Part shown: positions 42,187 to 52,983 of the stretch, piece by piece
Layout: each line of letters opens with the position of its first letter
Numbering within the stretch: the first letter of the stretch is position 1
Assembly (NCBI GenBank): GCA_025996865.1
Contig: BNTV01000011.1
Coordinates: forward strand, 9,533-73,532
Reading direction: 5' to 3'
Length of the DNA stretch: 64,000 bases
Source: Bacteroidia bacterium
Lineage (GTDB): Bacteria > Bacteroidota > Bacteroidia > Bacteroidales > Azobacteroidaceae
Notes under the pieces: generated by a model
Told to the model about the DNA's origin: nothing
Databases searched by the model: none
Seen by the model: the letters and a program-made list of their open reading frames with translations, nothing else
Translations under genes and position numbers: made by a program

Positions 42187-42780
42187 ATGCTTGATTTTGA
42201 GAAAATGGGCGGCCTGATTCCCGCCATCATACAGGACGAACAGACAAATAAGGTGTTAATGCTGGGTTACATGAATGAAGAGGCATTCGTTAAAACACAG
42301 GAAATCGGCAAGGTAACTTTTTTTAGTCGCTCCAGACAACGATTGTGGACCAAAGGCGAAGAAAGCGGAAATTTCCTGCATGTTGTTTCCATCAATGAAG
42401 ATTGCGACCAAGATACGTTACTGATCAAAGTCAATCCGGCAGGGCCTGTTTGCCACACGGGAAATGATACTTGTTTCAACGAATCCAACGAAGAAGACAT
42501 TCTATTCCTGAAATATTTGCAGGATTTCATTCTCAGCCGTCGCCGGGAAATGCCGGAAGGTTCTTACACAACCAGCCTTTTCAGCAAAGGCATCGGAAGA
42601 ATTGCTCAAAAAGTCGGTGAAGAAGCCGTCGAAACCGTTATCGAAGCGATGACAGGCGATGACGACCGGTTATTGTACGAAAGTTCCGACCTGCTTTATC
42701 ATTTAATCGTCTTGTTGACTTATAAAGGCTTCCGGATCGAAGATTTAGCTAAAGAATTGAAAAAGAGACACAAAGAATAA
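42187..42780 (+). CDS. hisIE: Bifunctional phosphoribosyl-AMP cyclohydrolase / phosphoribosyl-ATP pyrophosphatase
   Basis: Catalyses steps 2 and 3 of histidine biosynthesis in the cytoplasm. The 197-aa protein has the HisI domain at 1-110 (VLMLGYMNEEAF, RSRQRLWTKGEESGNFLHV, DCDQDTLLIKV, CHTGNDTCF with the metal-binding Cys and Asp) and the HisE domain at 115-197 (GSYTTSLFSKG, KVGEEAVETVIEAM, LLYESSDLLYHL). The start at 42187 is used; an upstream in-frame ATG at 42082 encodes residues absent from the family and would overlap the promoter. No other his gene is adjacent. Confidence 0.96.
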   Translation: MLDFEKMGGLIPAIIQDEQTNKVLMLGYMNEEAFVKTQEIGKVTFFSRSRQRLWTKGEESGNFLHVVSINEDCDQDTLLIKVNPAGPVCHTGNDTCFNESNEEDILFLKYLQDFILSRRREMPEGSYTTSLFSKGIGRIAQKVGEEAVETVIEAMTGDDDRLLYESSDLLYHLIVLLTYKGFRIEDLAKELKKRHKE

Positions 42781-42787
42781 TAATAGC

Positions 42788-43453
42788 ATGGTTTTAATTG
42801 ATTACGAAAATATAGAAGTCCGCAAGGGAGAAAACCTTATTCTGAAAGACGTGACTTTTCAGATAGAGAAGGGTGAATTTTTGTATATCATCGGAAAAGT
42901 AGGTTCCGGCAAGAGTTCTCTGCTAAAAACCATCTATTGTGAAATACCGGTTAAAAAAGGTTATGCCCAGGTTTTTGAGTATGACTTGCGGAAAATCAAA
43001 CGAAAACAGGTTCCTTATTTGCGCCGGAAAGTGGGAATTGTGTTCCAAGACTTTCAGTTATTGACAGATCGCTCCATGCATGAAAATCTCGAATTTGTAT
43101 TGAAAGCGACCGGTTGGAAAGACAAAGACGACATTGAAATGCGTATCCATGAAGTACTTAAAAAAGTGGACATGGAACGCAAAGATTATAAATTCCCGCA
43201 TGAATTATCCGGCGGCGAGCAACAACGAATCGTAATCGCCCGTGCGCTGCTCAACTCTCCCGACCTGATTCTGGCCGACGAACCGACCGGAAATTTAGAC
43301 CCTGAAGCCGGCGCTCAGATTGTGAAACTTCTTCACGAAATCTCTGAAAGCGGCACTTCAATCATCATGACGACACATAATTATCATTGGGTACAAGATT
43401 TTCCGGCGAAAGTGAAGAAATGTGAAGACTGGAGATTGTTGGATATTGAGTAA
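42788..43453 (+). CDS. ftsE: FtsE-like ABC-transporter ATPase
   Basis: ATPase partner of FtsX; together they control peptidoglycan hydrolases during division at the inner membrane. The 221-aa protein has Walker [11 protein letters not shown]-loop [10 protein letters not shown], signature LSGGEQQRI and Walker [13 protein letters not shown], with D-loop and H-loop TTHNYH. Length and motifs are those of FtsE/LolD-type ATPases, and the short N-terminus ([19 protein letters not shown]) fits Bacteroidota FtsE. There is no ftsX next to it, so LolD-like function is the alternative. It starts 7 bp after hisIE. Confidence 0.85.
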   Translation: MVLIDYENIEVRKGENLILKDVTFQIEKGEFLYIIGKVGSGKSSLLKTIYCEIPVKKGYAQVFEYDLRKIKRKQVPYLRRKVGIVFQDFQLLTDRSMHENLEFVLKATGWKDKDDIEMRIHEVLKKVDMERKDYKFPHELSGGEQQRIVIARALLNSPDLILADEPTGNLDPEAGAQIVKLLHEISESGTSIIMTTHNYHWVQDFPAKVKKCEDWRLLDIE

Positions 43454-43456
43454 GAA

Positions 43457-46400
43457 CTAAATAAACTCTTTGGGAGATATCCCGAACTGCTTTTTAAAAC
43501 TTTTTGAAAAGTATGAGGAAGAAGAAAAACCGACTAAGAAACCTATTTCATTGATCCGGTATGAACCTTCCTGCAAATATTCCGCCGCTTTTTTCAACCG
43601 TACCAACTGGATAAAATCGTTCGGAGTCAATTCGGATATTCCTTTGATTTTCCGGTGTAAACTTGAACGGCTCATGTGCAGATCTTCAGCCAGCAAATCG
43701 ACATTGAAAGAACTTTCGGACAAGTTTTTATGAATGATTTTCGTTACTTTTTCCAAAAAAATCTCATCCGATTTGGTCAGTGCAATGCTACCGACACTCT
43801 GTACCGGTGAGTTGATAAACGCCTGTTTCACTTTGTTTCGATTCATAAAAAGATTGGAAATCTGGGCGAACAAGTGTTCCATCGCAAAGGGTTTTTCGAC
43901 ATAAGCATCGGCTCCGGCTTCCAAGCCTTCAATACGCGACTGTAATCCGGCTTTTGCCGTAAGCATGATAACAGGAATGTGACTGTAATTGACATTCGAT
44001 TTGATTTCCTTACACAGTTGTAAACCATCCATTTCCGGCATCATGATATCAGTGATTACGATGTCGATATTTTCTTTCTGAAGATAATCCATCGCTATTT
44101 TTCCATTCGAAACTTTCATCACATGATAATGAGTTTTCAGTTTTCCATAGAGAAAATGTCTCATATCCCGGTCATCTTCAGCGAGCAACAAGGTAGGCTT
44201 ACTGATTGAGAAAGGATTTTCTTCAGGCTTGGGTTCGATTTCCGGTTCCGTCAATTCCGTATTGATTACGATGGATGAGGCTTGTTTTACAGGAAGTTCC
44301 ATGATGAAGGAATTTAATTGCGCGGAGGATGTATTTAAACAAAGTTTTCCGTGATGCAATTCAGCCAATGAGCGTGCCAGGGGTAAACCCAGTCCGGTTC
44401 CGCTTTTTACATTATTTCCGGTTTCATCTCTGATCTGGAAAAAAGGTTCGAATATTTTTTCGGACATTTCTTTGGGAATTAATGAGCCGTCGTTGGAAAC
44501 TTCAACGCGGATCAGATCGTTGTCATTCCCGTTTCCGGCGGAAATGATGTCTGCTGTTATCTGAATTCGGGATTCCGCATGTTTTGTGGCATTTGTAAGC
44601 AGATTGCTTAGTATTTTGGTAAAAGCTTCACGATCTACATCCGCACGAATGGTGTCTGCCGAAAAATCCATTTGAAAGCTCAGGTTCTTTTGTGTTACCG
44701 TTGGTTTGAATCTGACAAATACATCCTGAATCAATTGCTTGATGTCTGTATTGATATAATTCAACTGAAATCCTCTTGATTCCATTTTCCTGAAATCAAG
44801 CAATTGGTTGCTTAAGTCGAGTAGCCGGTTGGTATTTTTTTCTATAACTTCCAGATTTTCTTTTAATTCCGGTTCTTCGACATTTTCCGTCAGGATATGT
44901 TCGAGCGGACCTTTAATCAGGCTTAAGGGCGTCCGTATTTCGTGTGCGATATTGGTGAAAAAGGCAATTTTAGCATTATACAGTTCTTTGTTTTTTTCAT
45001 TTTCGAATATTTCCAACTTCCTTTTGTTTCGTTTTTCCATTTTTCTTTTATATGAAATAATCAATTGGAAAATGATGAAAAGTAAGCAGATCGAATAAAC
45101 GGTATAGGCTAATTTTGTCCTGTAAAACGGTGGGAGGATATGTATTTTCAGGGAGGATGATTGTTCATTCCAAAGACCATCATTGTTTGAACCTTTCACC
45201 CGGAATATATAATTTCCCGGAGGTATATTGGAATAGGTCACACTGTGTGTCCCTTCCGATTGTGTCCATTTGTTTTCAAAACCTTCCAAAATATAGGCAT
45301 ACTTGTTTTTCCCGGGGGCCATATAACTTAGGGCGGCAAAATCAATACTGAAAGACGATTGTTTATACGTTAAACGGATTTCGTTTAAGGTGTTGACGGA
45401 TTGTTTGAACAAAGAATCATATCCCTCGCTTTTCGTTTCTTTATTGAACAAATGAAAATCTGTAATAACCACCGGAGGAATGTAATCATTTTCGGTAAAA
45501 GTAAGCGGATCAAAAGCGATAAAACCGTTCAGGCAACCAAAATACAACATGCCTCCGGGCGTTTTGTATCCGGACTTGTAATTAAACTGGTCGCCCAACA
45601 GGCCATTGTCGATTGTGAATGTTTTTATGTTATTGTTTTCCGGATTGAAACAGGAAAGTCCGTTATTGGTCGTCAACCATAACCGGCCTTTATTATCCTC
45701 TAAAATTTTATAAACCACGTCATTCGGTAAACCTTCTTTGGTAGTATAAGAGGTAAAACTCTCATCTTCATTATTATACTTACAAATACCACCTCCTTCG
45801 GTGGTGACCCACAGCCTTTTTTTGCTGTCTTCGTAAATAGAAATAACCTTGTTGTGTCCCAAACTATTTTTATTCTTCGTATCCGGAACGAATACTTTCC
45901 ATTCATCGTTTCTCGGATTGTAGCGAAAAAGTCCCCGGTTGAAAGAGGCAAACCACAATATCCCGTCATACGATTGGAAGATATCATAAATAAAGGTATC
46001 ACCGGTATAGGCGATTTTGGTGAAATTATCTTGTTGCGGATTGTAAACAGCTAATCCGTAAATCGTTCCGAACCATAAATTTCCGGATTCATCCTTGTAA
46101 ATTGAAAAAACACTGTTATCGCATAAAGAATGAGGATCTTCCGTTTTTTTATAGCGCCGGATTACCTTTTGCGTTTTAATGTCAATGACGTTAACGCCAT
46201 GCGTAAATGTCCCGACCCACAGTTTATCGCCATCCGCCAATAATCCGTGAATATTATGATAAGAAACGCTCTCGGAGGTTTCATCCGGCATCAAATTTTT
46301 GAATGTTTTTGTCTGGGGATTGTAATAGTTCAGTCCTTCATCTTCCGTGCCAATCCATAAATTGCCCTGTTGATCCTGTTGAAATTCCCGTATTCGTTTC

Positions 46401-47461
46401 CCGTGTATTGTATTTTTTTTATTTTGCGGATAAAACCGTTCAAAAGGAGTATGCTGCGGCGGATAATAATTGACACCTCCGAAGTAAGTGCCGATCCAAA
46501 GCCCTCCCTCCCGGTCTTTGTACAAACTGTAAACCGCATTATCCGAAAGCGAATAAGGATCAAACAGTTCGTGACTAAAGTTTTTCAGGGTTTGGCTTTG
46601 TGTATTGTAAATGTAAATTCCCGACTCCGAACCGATACAGAGTTCGGTATCGGATTTACGGATGATATCTCTGACAAACAGTCGTTCCCATCCCTCCGAA
46701 GTAAATAAAGGCTTGATTTGTTTGGTTACCAAACTTAGTTTTTTAACCCCGCCGTTTGCCGTTCCAATCAGTAAATCGTTGTAATTGTCCTGATAAAGGC
46801 GGTATATATCATCCCCTGCCACATTTTCTTTATCTATTGGAATGGTTTCAAACCGGTCATTTTTCCGGTCATACCAATTAAGCTCCCCTCCGTGAGTGCC
46901 TATCCATACATTGTCTTCCCGGTCTATGCAAATGCACCAGGCATTGACAATCGTATTTACTTTGTAAAAAATCAATTCCCGTTGTTGCGTTTTATACAGA
47001 AAAACACCCTGCCAATCCACGGCAAACCAGAGATTCCCGTTTTTATCGGCTTTAATATCATTTACTTCTCTTTCGATGGATATTCCATTGGTAGTTTGCA
47101 AATCAAAGAGTGAAAAATTTTCCGAAGACGGATTATAGATATAGACTCCGGCATCCGTTCCGACCCAGATATTTTCTTTTTCATCCTGATAGAGACTGCG
47201 GATAAAATTGTTGCCTATGCTGTTCTTGTTTTTTTTGTCGTGCTTGAAATTTTTGAATGTGTATCCGTCGTAACGGCTCAGTCCGTCTTTGGTGCCGAAC
47301 CACATAAAACCCTGCTTATCCTGTAATATGCAGGAAACGGTATTCTGCGGAAGCCCGTTTTCGACACCAAATCTTCTGAAGTAGTAACTTTCTTCGCTTT
47401 TCAGTGTCGCAGGACTGATCAGAAAAATAAAAGCGATGATTGATAAAGGAATACTTTTCAT
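43457..47461 (-). CDS. Hybrid two-component system sensor/regulator (HTCS) of PUL 2
   Basis: One-protein signal system that senses glycan fragments in the periplasm and activates PUL transcription. The 1334-aa protein has a signal peptide, fourteen or so two-component-propeller repeats (GLPQNTVSCILQDKQGFMWF, GNLWFGT type) to about residue 690, a Y_Y_Y domain, a membrane helix near 775-795, HisKA with FTNIAHEIRTPLSLIKGP (His near 840), a HATPase domain (GTGLGLPLARSLAELH), a receiver with VITDIMMPEMDG (Asp near 1137) and a C-terminal AraC domain. I start at 47461 (MKSIPLSIIAFIF); 22 further in-frame residues upstream lack a signal-peptide form. It is divergent from susC. Confidence 0.95.
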   Translation of the reverse strand: MKSIPLSIIAFIFLISPATLKSEESYYFRRFGVENGLPQNTVSCILQDKQGFMWFGTKDGLSRYDGYTFKNFKHDKKNKNSIGNNFIRSLYQDEKENIWVGTDAGVYIYNPSSENFSLFDLQTTNGISIEREVNDIKADKNGNLWFAVDWQGVFLYKTQQRELIFYKVNTIVNAWCICIDREDNVWIGTHGGELNWYDRKNDRFETIPIDKENVAGDDIYRLYQDNYNDLLIGTANGGVKKLSLVTKQIKPLFTSEGWERLFVRDIIRKSDTELCIGSESGIYIYNTQSQTLKNFSHELFDPYSLSDNAVYSLYKDREGGLWIGTYFGGVNYYPPQHTPFERFYPQNKKNTIHGKRIREFQQDQQGNLWIGTEDEGLNYYNPQTKTFKNLMPDETSESVSYHNIHGLLADGDKLWVGTFTHGVNVIDIKTQKVIRRYKKTEDPHSLCDNSVFSIYKDESGNLWFGTIYGLAVYNPQQDNFTKIAYTGDTFIYDIFQSYDGILWFASFNRGLFRYNPRNDEWKVFVPDTKNKNSLGHNKVISIYEDSKKRLWVTTEGGGICKYNNEDESFTSYTTKEGLPNDVVYKILEDNKGRLWLTTNNGLSCFNPENNNIKTFTIDNGLLGDQFNYKSGYKTPGGMLYFGCLNGFIAFDPLTFTENDYIPPVVITDFHLFNKETKSEGYDSLFKQSVNTLNEIRLTYKQSSFSIDFAALSYMAPGKNKYAYILEGFENKWTQSEGTHSVTYSNIPPGNYIFRVKGSNNDGLWNEQSSSLKIHILPPFYRTKLAYTVYSICLLFIIFQLIISYKRKMEKRNKRKLEIFENEKNKELYNAKIAFFTNIAHEIRTPLSLIKGPLEHILTENVEEPELKENLEVIEKNTNRLLDLSNQLLDFRKMESRGFQLNYINTDIKQLIQDVFVRFKPTVTQKNLSFQMDFSADTIRADVDREAFTKILSNLLTNATKHAESRIQITADIISAGNGNDNDLIRVEVSNDGSLIPKEMSEKIFEPFFQIRDETGNNVKSGTGLGLPLARSLAELHHGKLCLNTSSAQLNSFIMELPVKQASSIVINTELTEPEIEPKPEENPFSISKPTLLLAEDDRDMRHFLYGKLKTHYHVMKVSNGKIAMDYLQKENIDIVITDIMMPEMDGLQLCKEIKSNVNYSHIPVIMLTAKAGLQSRIEGLEAGADAYVEKPFAMEHLFAQISNLFMNRNKVKQAFINSPVQSVGSIALTKSDEIFLEKVTKIIHKNLSESSFNVDLLAEDLHMSRSSLHRKIKGISELTPNDFIQLVRLKKAAEYLQEGSYRINEIGFLVGFSSSSYFSKSFKKQFGISPKEFI

Positions 47462-47616
47462 AAATAAATGCAAAGATATGAATTGAAAATGAAAAAATCT
47501 TATCAAAAAAATGTAATTTCCTGCCAAGAAACCGAAAACTGATACGCAGCTCCATATTTGATAGAAAAGTACATTAAAATGATAAAATAATAACCTCTTT
47601 TAAAAACAAGGTTTCT

Positions 47617-47624
47617 TAACTTTG
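47617..47624 (+). promoter_or_regulatory. -7 box of the PUL 2 susC promoter
   Basis: TAACTTTG fits TAnnTTTG and lies 33 bp before the SusC ATG, in the divergent gap with the HTCS gene. The -33 region is poor, as expected for an activator-dependent promoter. Confidence 0.45.
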
Positions 47625-47656
47625 CTTTGTACAATTTTACAAAAAAAATTAATATT

Positions 47657-50600
47657 ATGAATCAAACGTATTTAAAAATTCTACTTGGAAAAACCATTCG
47701 ATGGATGAAAATCTCTCCCATCGTTTGTTTTTTGTTTATTGGAACCCATTTGTTTGCACAGTCGGGAACACTCAAAGGACTTGTAACCGACGACAAACAA
47801 GAGCCTTTGATCGGCGTAACCGTTGGAATTAAAAGTACCAACCGGGGTACGGTTACCGATGTGAACGGTAATTTCGAGTTTCAGGTTAAAGAAGGGGAAA
47901 CACTTGTTTTTTCTTATATAGGTTATCTTTCGCAGGAAATTGTTGTGAAGAATTTTGCTTCGGTGACAATCACGTTGCAAACCAATCAGAAAACGTTGGA
48001 TGAAGTGGTGGTAGTCGGCTACGGCACCATGCGGAAAAAAGATCTTACCGGTTCGGTTATTCAAATCCGTCCCGAAAATATGGCCAACGAAAATCCCAAG
48101 ACTGTTCAGGATATCTTGCGCGGTACTCCGGGTTTGCAAGTGGGCTACGATGCTTCGGCCAAAGGAGGAGGTAGCCTGATGATACGCGGGCAGCGTTCGG
48201 TCTATACTGACGGCGGCCACAACAACCCTTTGCTCATTATTGACGGAATGCAATTTTATGGAGAACTCTCGGAAATCAATCCGGATGATATTGCCCAGAT
48301 CGACGTTCTCAAAGATGCTTCGGCAGCGGCTATTTATGGTGCAAAGGCGGCAAGTGGCGTTATCATTATCGTTACCAAAAAGGGGAAGCAGGGGAAACCC
48401 GTTGTAAACATTAGTACGAATACGGGTTGGACGCAAGAAAGTAATTATCGTGAAAGATTCGCTCCGGAAGCCTATTTACAACATCGCCAAGATTGGTACA
48501 CGAAAAATTCTTATGGTGTGAATCCGGAGACAGGGGCTTATGAAGCATATCAAACAGGTGTTTATGCCAATCAACCCGGATTTTTTATGCGCCCCGACCA
48601 ACTGCCGTCAAATATTTCTGTTGATGCTTGGCGGGCGTATAGCACCAACGAAAGTGGCGATTCCGATTTGAGCATCTGGGCTAAAAGGCTTGGATTCAAG
48701 GGTAATGCACTCGAAAATTTCCTTGCCGGTAAAACGGTTGATTGGGCTAAGCACACTTACCGGACAGGCTTCAATCAAGACTACAATGCCAGTGTAAGCG
48801 GTGCCAGCGACAAGATGAACTATTATTTGTCAATGGGCTACCTGAAAAATCAGGGTGCGCAAGTAGATGATGAATACCAGGCCATACGCGCCAATATGAA
48901 AGTGGAAGGCAAGGTGAACAAATGGCTCGAAATAGGCGCCAATGTAAACTTTCAAGACCGTTCGGATGGCGAAATAGGGATAGATAACGATTACCAGATG
49001 CGCAATAGTCCTTATGCCGATTATGCCGATGAAAACGGCAATTTGTTGCAATATCCCCTGAGTTCCGATTTCAGTCAAAGGGGCTATAACTACGAATTTC
49101 AAAAACAATATCTGAAATTGGAAAAAGGCTACACCGTGCTGAACAGCATTTTGAACGCCAAAATAACGTTACCGTATAATATTACCTATTCGTTCAATGC
49201 TTCACCGCGCTATCAGTTTTTTTATGACCGCTATTTCATGTCGGCGAGTTTACCGGGTTCCGATCCCAAATCACGCGGGGCAAACCGCGAACAGGCAAAG
49301 CGTTTCGACTGGTCGCTCAACAATACGCTCGCATGGGACTACACTTTCAAGGAAAAACATCACGTAATCCTTACGCTTGTGCAGGAGGCCGAAGAACGTC
49401 AATACTGGCAGGATCGCATTGAAGCTCGCAATATCTTACCATCTGATATTTTGGGTTTTCATAATACCAAAAATGGCTCCAAAGAAAGCAGTACTTACTC
49501 AAGCAGCGACTCACACCAAACGGCAGATGCTTTACTGGCCCGTTTGTTTTATTCCTACGACAGTCGCTATATGCTCACTACATCTATTCGTAGAGACGGA
49601 TATTCCGCATTCGGTTCATCCAATCCCTACGCCACTTTCCCCTCAATATCGCTGGCATGGTCATTTGCAAACGAAAAATTCTTTGATAAATGGAACAATA
49701 TCATGAGTACCGGAAAATTGCGCGTATCCTACGGGAAAAACGGTAACCGGTCGCTGAGTGATCCCTACCAGGCGCTTGCCAACCTTTACGAAGGAGCGGG
49801 TAAAATGCAGGGCTATCTCAACAAAAGCGGAGAACAGGAGCTATTGCGCTATTTAATGGCCGACCGGATGGCAAATCCGCATCTGCAATGGGAAAAAACC
49901 GCATCATGGAACTTCGGGCTTGATTTCGGGTTCCTCAATGACCGCATATCGGGAAGCATCGAATATTACAATATGAGTACCCATGATATGATTATGAGAC
50001 AGCGCCTGCCTGAATTTTCGGGATTTCTTTTTATTACCACCAATTTGGGACAAGTGGATAACCGCGGGGTTGAATTTTCATTACAGTCGCGTAATATCAA
50101 AAACAGTATGTTGGAATGGAATACCACATTCGGTTTTTCATACAACAAGAACGAGATAAAACATCTATACTACGAAAACGTGGATGTTCTGGATTCGGAA
50201 GGAAATGTGACAGGAGCAAGAGAAATGGACGATAAAGCGAACGGATGGTTTATCGGACAGCCCATCAGTACAATCTGGGACTACCGTGTTACCGGAATTT
50301 GGCAGGCAAATGAGGTGGAGGAAGCGAAAAAATACGGTCAGGCGCCGGGCGATCCCAAAGTGGCGAATAACCCTGCCAACGATAAGGTAAACGCCGATGG
50401 AACCGTTACGTTTGTATATAATGATGACGATAAAGAATTTCTCGGACAAACTACTCCTCCTTTCCATTGGTCTTTGCGTAATGAGTTCATATTGTGGAAG
50501 AACCTCAGCATCTCGTTCAACATTTACTCATATATGGGGCACAAAAGTATGTCGGGCAACTACCTCAATAATGATGATGACGGAGGACGTATGGCGTACG

Positions 50601-50920
50601 CTTTGGCAAATCTGCCGGCAAAAGAATATTGGACGCCTGATAACCCCACCAATGATTATGGACGTATTGAAGCCAAAGGACCTACCGGCGCTGCCGGTGC
50701 GGGAAAACTGTATGACCGTTCGTTTATTCGCCTCGAAAACATTTCTGTGGGATATACATTACCGCAAAAGTGGACTTCAAAATTGGATATAGAGCGTATC
50801 AAACTGTACGCCACCGTTCGCAACGCCGCTGTGTGGGCAAAAGACTGGGAATATGGCGATCCCGAAACCGGCGGATTGGCTACTCGTGTTTATACATTAG
50901 GACTGAATCTAAATTTTTAA
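47657..50920 (+). CDS. SusC/RagA-type TonB-dependent transporter (PUL 2)
   Basis: Outer-membrane oligosaccharide importer. The 1087-aa protein has a signal peptide ending LFAQ, a carboxypeptidase-regulatory-like domain (LKGLVTDDKQEPLIGVTVGI), TonB-box-like LDEVVVVGYGTMRKKDLTG, plug motif DVLKDASAAAIYGAKAASG and a barrel ending YTLGLNLNF. I start at 47657 rather than 47627 because the signal peptide (MNQTYLKILLGKTIRW) begins there. Divergent from the HTCS and 26 bp before susD. Confidence 0.96.
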   Translation: MNQTYLKILLGKTIRWMKISPIVCFLFIGTHLFAQSGTLKGLVTDDKQEPLIGVTVGIKSTNRGTVTDVNGNFEFQVKEGETLVFSYIGYLSQEIVVKNFASVTITLQTNQKTLDEVVVVGYGTMRKKDLTGSVIQIRPENMANENPKTVQDILRGTPGLQVGYDASAKGGGSLMIRGQRSVYTDGGHNNPLLIIDGMQFYGELSEINPDDIAQIDVLKDASAAAIYGAKAASGVIIIVTKKGKQGKPVVNISTNTGWTQESNYRERFAPEAYLQHRQDWYTKNSYGVNPETGAYEAYQTGVYANQPGFFMRPDQLPSNISVDAWRAYSTNESGDSDLSIWAKRLGFKGNALENFLAGKTVDWAKHTYRTGFNQDYNASVSGASDKMNYYLSMGYLKNQGAQVDDEYQAIRANMKVEGKVNKWLEIGANVNFQDRSDGEIGIDNDYQMRNSPYADYADENGNLLQYPLSSDFSQRGYNYEFQKQYLKLEKGYTVLNSILNAKITLPYNITYSFNASPRYQFFYDRYFMSASLPGSDPKSRGANREQAKRFDWSLNNTLAWDYTFKEKHHVILTLVQEAEERQYWQDRIEARNILPSDILGFHNTKNGSKESSTYSSSDSHQTADALLARLFYSYDSRYMLTTSIRRDGYSAFGSSNPYATFPSISLAWSFANEKFFDKWNNIMSTGKLRVSYGKNGNRSLSDPYQALANLYEGAGKMQGYLNKSGEQELLRYLMADRMANPHLQWEKTASWNFGLDFGFLNDRISGSIEYYNMSTHDMIMRQRLPEFSGFLFITTNLGQVDNRGVEFSLQSRNIKNSMLEWNTTFGFSYNKNEIKHLYYENVDVLDSEGNVTGAREMDDKANGWFIGQPISTIWDYRVTGIWQANEVEEAKKYGQAPGDPKVANNPANDKVNADGTVTFVYNDDDKEFLGQTTPPFHWSLRNEFILWKNLSISFNIYSYMGHKSMSGNYLNNDDDGGRMAYALANLPAKEYWTPDNPTNDYGRIEAKGPTGAAGAGKLYDRSFIRLENISVGYTLPQKWTSKLDIERIKLYATVRNAAVWAKDWEYGDPETGGLATRVYTLGLNLNF

Positions 50921-50946
50921 ATACTAATAGAAAACAAATTAATCAC

Positions 50947-52962
50947 ATGAAACAGATAACTCAAAAATTGAATCATATATGCCTTACCTTGTTTATAGGC
51001 GGCACAATTTTGCTTAGCGGATGTTCGGAAGAATTTTTGAAACCCGACCCGCTATCACTCTACGAACCTACCGCCACATTCAGCACCGAACCGGGCTTGA
51101 GGTCGGCGTTGGCGATATGTGACCGTCACCTCAAACTGTATTGGGCGACCGACCACAATGAAATGCTTTCCATAGGAACGGAATACATCTTTTCCGAACT
51201 GATGGTTGCCAGTGCGACCGACAAGCGCAGCATGCTTTGCGATGTGGCCAATATGCTCACCCCTACGAGTGATCACAATACTCAGCAGAATCTTGACAGA
51301 ACAAACAGCCTCTGGTATTTTTGGGAGGAAACCTATAAAGGCATTATGTATGCCAACACCATTATCCAATTTGTAGATAAAGTCGAAGATTTGGACGAAG
51401 CCACCCGAAATATATATAAGGGCAGAGCCTGTTTTCATCGTTCTTTCCGGTATATGGCTTTAGTGTTTCAGTATGGCGATATACCACTTGTAACAAAAAT
51501 TTTGGAGGTGCCCAAGCAAAACTACCGCTGTACGAAACGCGACGCTATTCTACAAATGATTACCAAAGATATGGAGTTTGCCGTCCAATGGGTACCCGAC
51601 CAAAAAGATATGGATCTGACAGGCATGGTGAACAAGGGGGCTTGCCGCATGTTGCTTGCCAAATGCTATCTGGCAACGGGAGAATATGCCAAAGCCAAAG
51701 AACAAACCGACATATTGATTGAACAATCAGGCTATTCGCTCATGCAAAACAACTTCGGGACATTTAACGATGGCGGCGAACCGCAAACATGGCCCATTAC
51801 CCGCAATGTAATCTGGGATTTGCACCGCGCCGAAAACAAACTCATTGCTGCTAATAAAGAAGTCATTATGGGTATGCCTAATCGGGGTTCGGAGGCGGAA
51901 GCATTCGTTAAAATGCTTACGATGCGCATCTTGTATCCCTTTATTTTTGATGGAAGGCTAAAAACAAAAGACGGTAAGCAGGCACTGCAAAACATAAAAC
52001 GGAACAGCGCCGACTATGATTCGAAATATGATTATATGCGGGCGTTCGGGCGAGGCATTGCTACATTCCGTCCCACTTATTTTCAAACCCATACTTTGTG
52101 GAGTGTTAACGGCGTTATGGACAAGACCGACTTGCGCCATAACTCGGAAGCAGGCAACTGGGTGCGCATGGAAGATTACCGTGTCAACAACAAGGCATCT
52201 TCGGAATTTGGAAAACCCGTCACGCTTTTCAATCCCGACAACGGAGCGCTGCTGTGCAGCGACACTATTCGCCGCTGGTTCGATGTTCCTCATTACATAT
52301 TTTATCTGGACGATCCTGTGAATGAAGCTAATATAAGCGGTTCAGACGGCAACAGAGGCGCTACTAACGGCGGTATGGCCGATTGGTATCTTTACCGTTT
52401 GGCTGAAGCATATCTTCTTCGAGCCGAAGCCAAATACTATATGAATCCGAATGATCCTACCATTAAGGATGATTTAAATACGGTGAGACAGCGGGCTAAA
52501 TGTACCGAACTTTATAATGGAACCGTTACTATTGGCGACATTATGAACGAGCGCGCCCGCGAATTGTATTGGGAAGAGTGGCGCAACGTGGAACTGACCC
52601 GAGTGTCGCTCTGTCTTGCCCGTAGCGGAAAACCCGACGAATGGGGCAATACGTATAGTTTGGACAACTTTGACAAACAAAGCGGTACGGATTCCAACGG
52701 CGGAAGTTACTGGTATCAACGCATTGTGCATTATAGTATGTATAATAAGGGGCCTGTGCAGATTGATGCCACCGGTAACAGCAACCCCAACTATACCATG
52801 GACAAAAAGAATATTTACTGGCCGATTCCTGATAAGGCAATCACCGCCAACAACAAAGGTAAACTGAGCCAGAATTATGGCTATGACGGATATGATCCAT
52901 CCATACCTCAATGGGATAAATGGGAAGATGCCGTAGCTGACGAAGACAAAACGACAAACTAA
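50947..52962 (+). CDS. SusD/RagB-type glycan-binding lipoprotein (PUL 2)
   Basis: Surface lipoprotein partner of the preceding SusC. The 671-aa protein starts MKQITQKLNHICLTLF with lipobox ILLSGC (Cys near 25), has the SusD N-terminal EEFLKPDPLSLYEPTATF, TPR-like region (ACRMLLAKCYLATGEYAKAK) and the C-terminal YRLAEAYLLRAEAKYYM and NERARELYWEEWRNVELTR motifs. The longer frame back to 50770 overlaps susC and is rejected. The gene is followed by a strong hairpin that probably ends or attenuates the susCD transcript. Confidence 0.95.
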   Translation: MKQITQKLNHICLTLFIGGTILLSGCSEEFLKPDPLSLYEPTATFSTEPGLRSALAICDRHLKLYWATDHNEMLSIGTEYIFSELMVASATDKRSMLCDVANMLTPTSDHNTQQNLDRTNSLWYFWEETYKGIMYANTIIQFVDKVEDLDEATRNIYKGRACFHRSFRYMALVFQYGDIPLVTKILEVPKQNYRCTKRDAILQMITKDMEFAVQWVPDQKDMDLTGMVNKGACRMLLAKCYLATGEYAKAKEQTDILIEQSGYSLMQNNFGTFNDGGEPQTWPITRNVIWDLHRAENKLIAANKEVIMGMPNRGSEAEAFVKMLTMRILYPFIFDGRLKTKDGKQALQNIKRNSADYDSKYDYMRAFGRGIATFRPTYFQTHTLWSVNGVMDKTDLRHNSEAGNWVRMEDYRVNNKASSEFGKPVTLFNPDNGALLCSDTIRRWFDVPHYIFYLDDPVNEANISGSDGNRGATNGGMADWYLYRLAEAYLLRAEAKYYMNPNDPTIKDDLNTVRQRAKCTELYNGTVTIGDIMNERARELYWEEWRNVELTRVSLCLARSGKPDEWGNTYSLDNFDKQSGTDSNGGSYWYQRIVHYSMYNKGPVQIDATGNSNPNYTMDKKNIYWPIPDKAITANNKGKLSQNYGYDGYDPSIPQWDKWEDAVADEDKTTN

Positions 52963-52983
52963 ATCTCTGTTTGCCTGTTTCTA

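Noticed and set aside
50770..50946. Longer N-terminus for the PUL 2 SusD
   Set aside because: It lies inside susC in another frame, and a normal lipoprotein signal begins at 50947.
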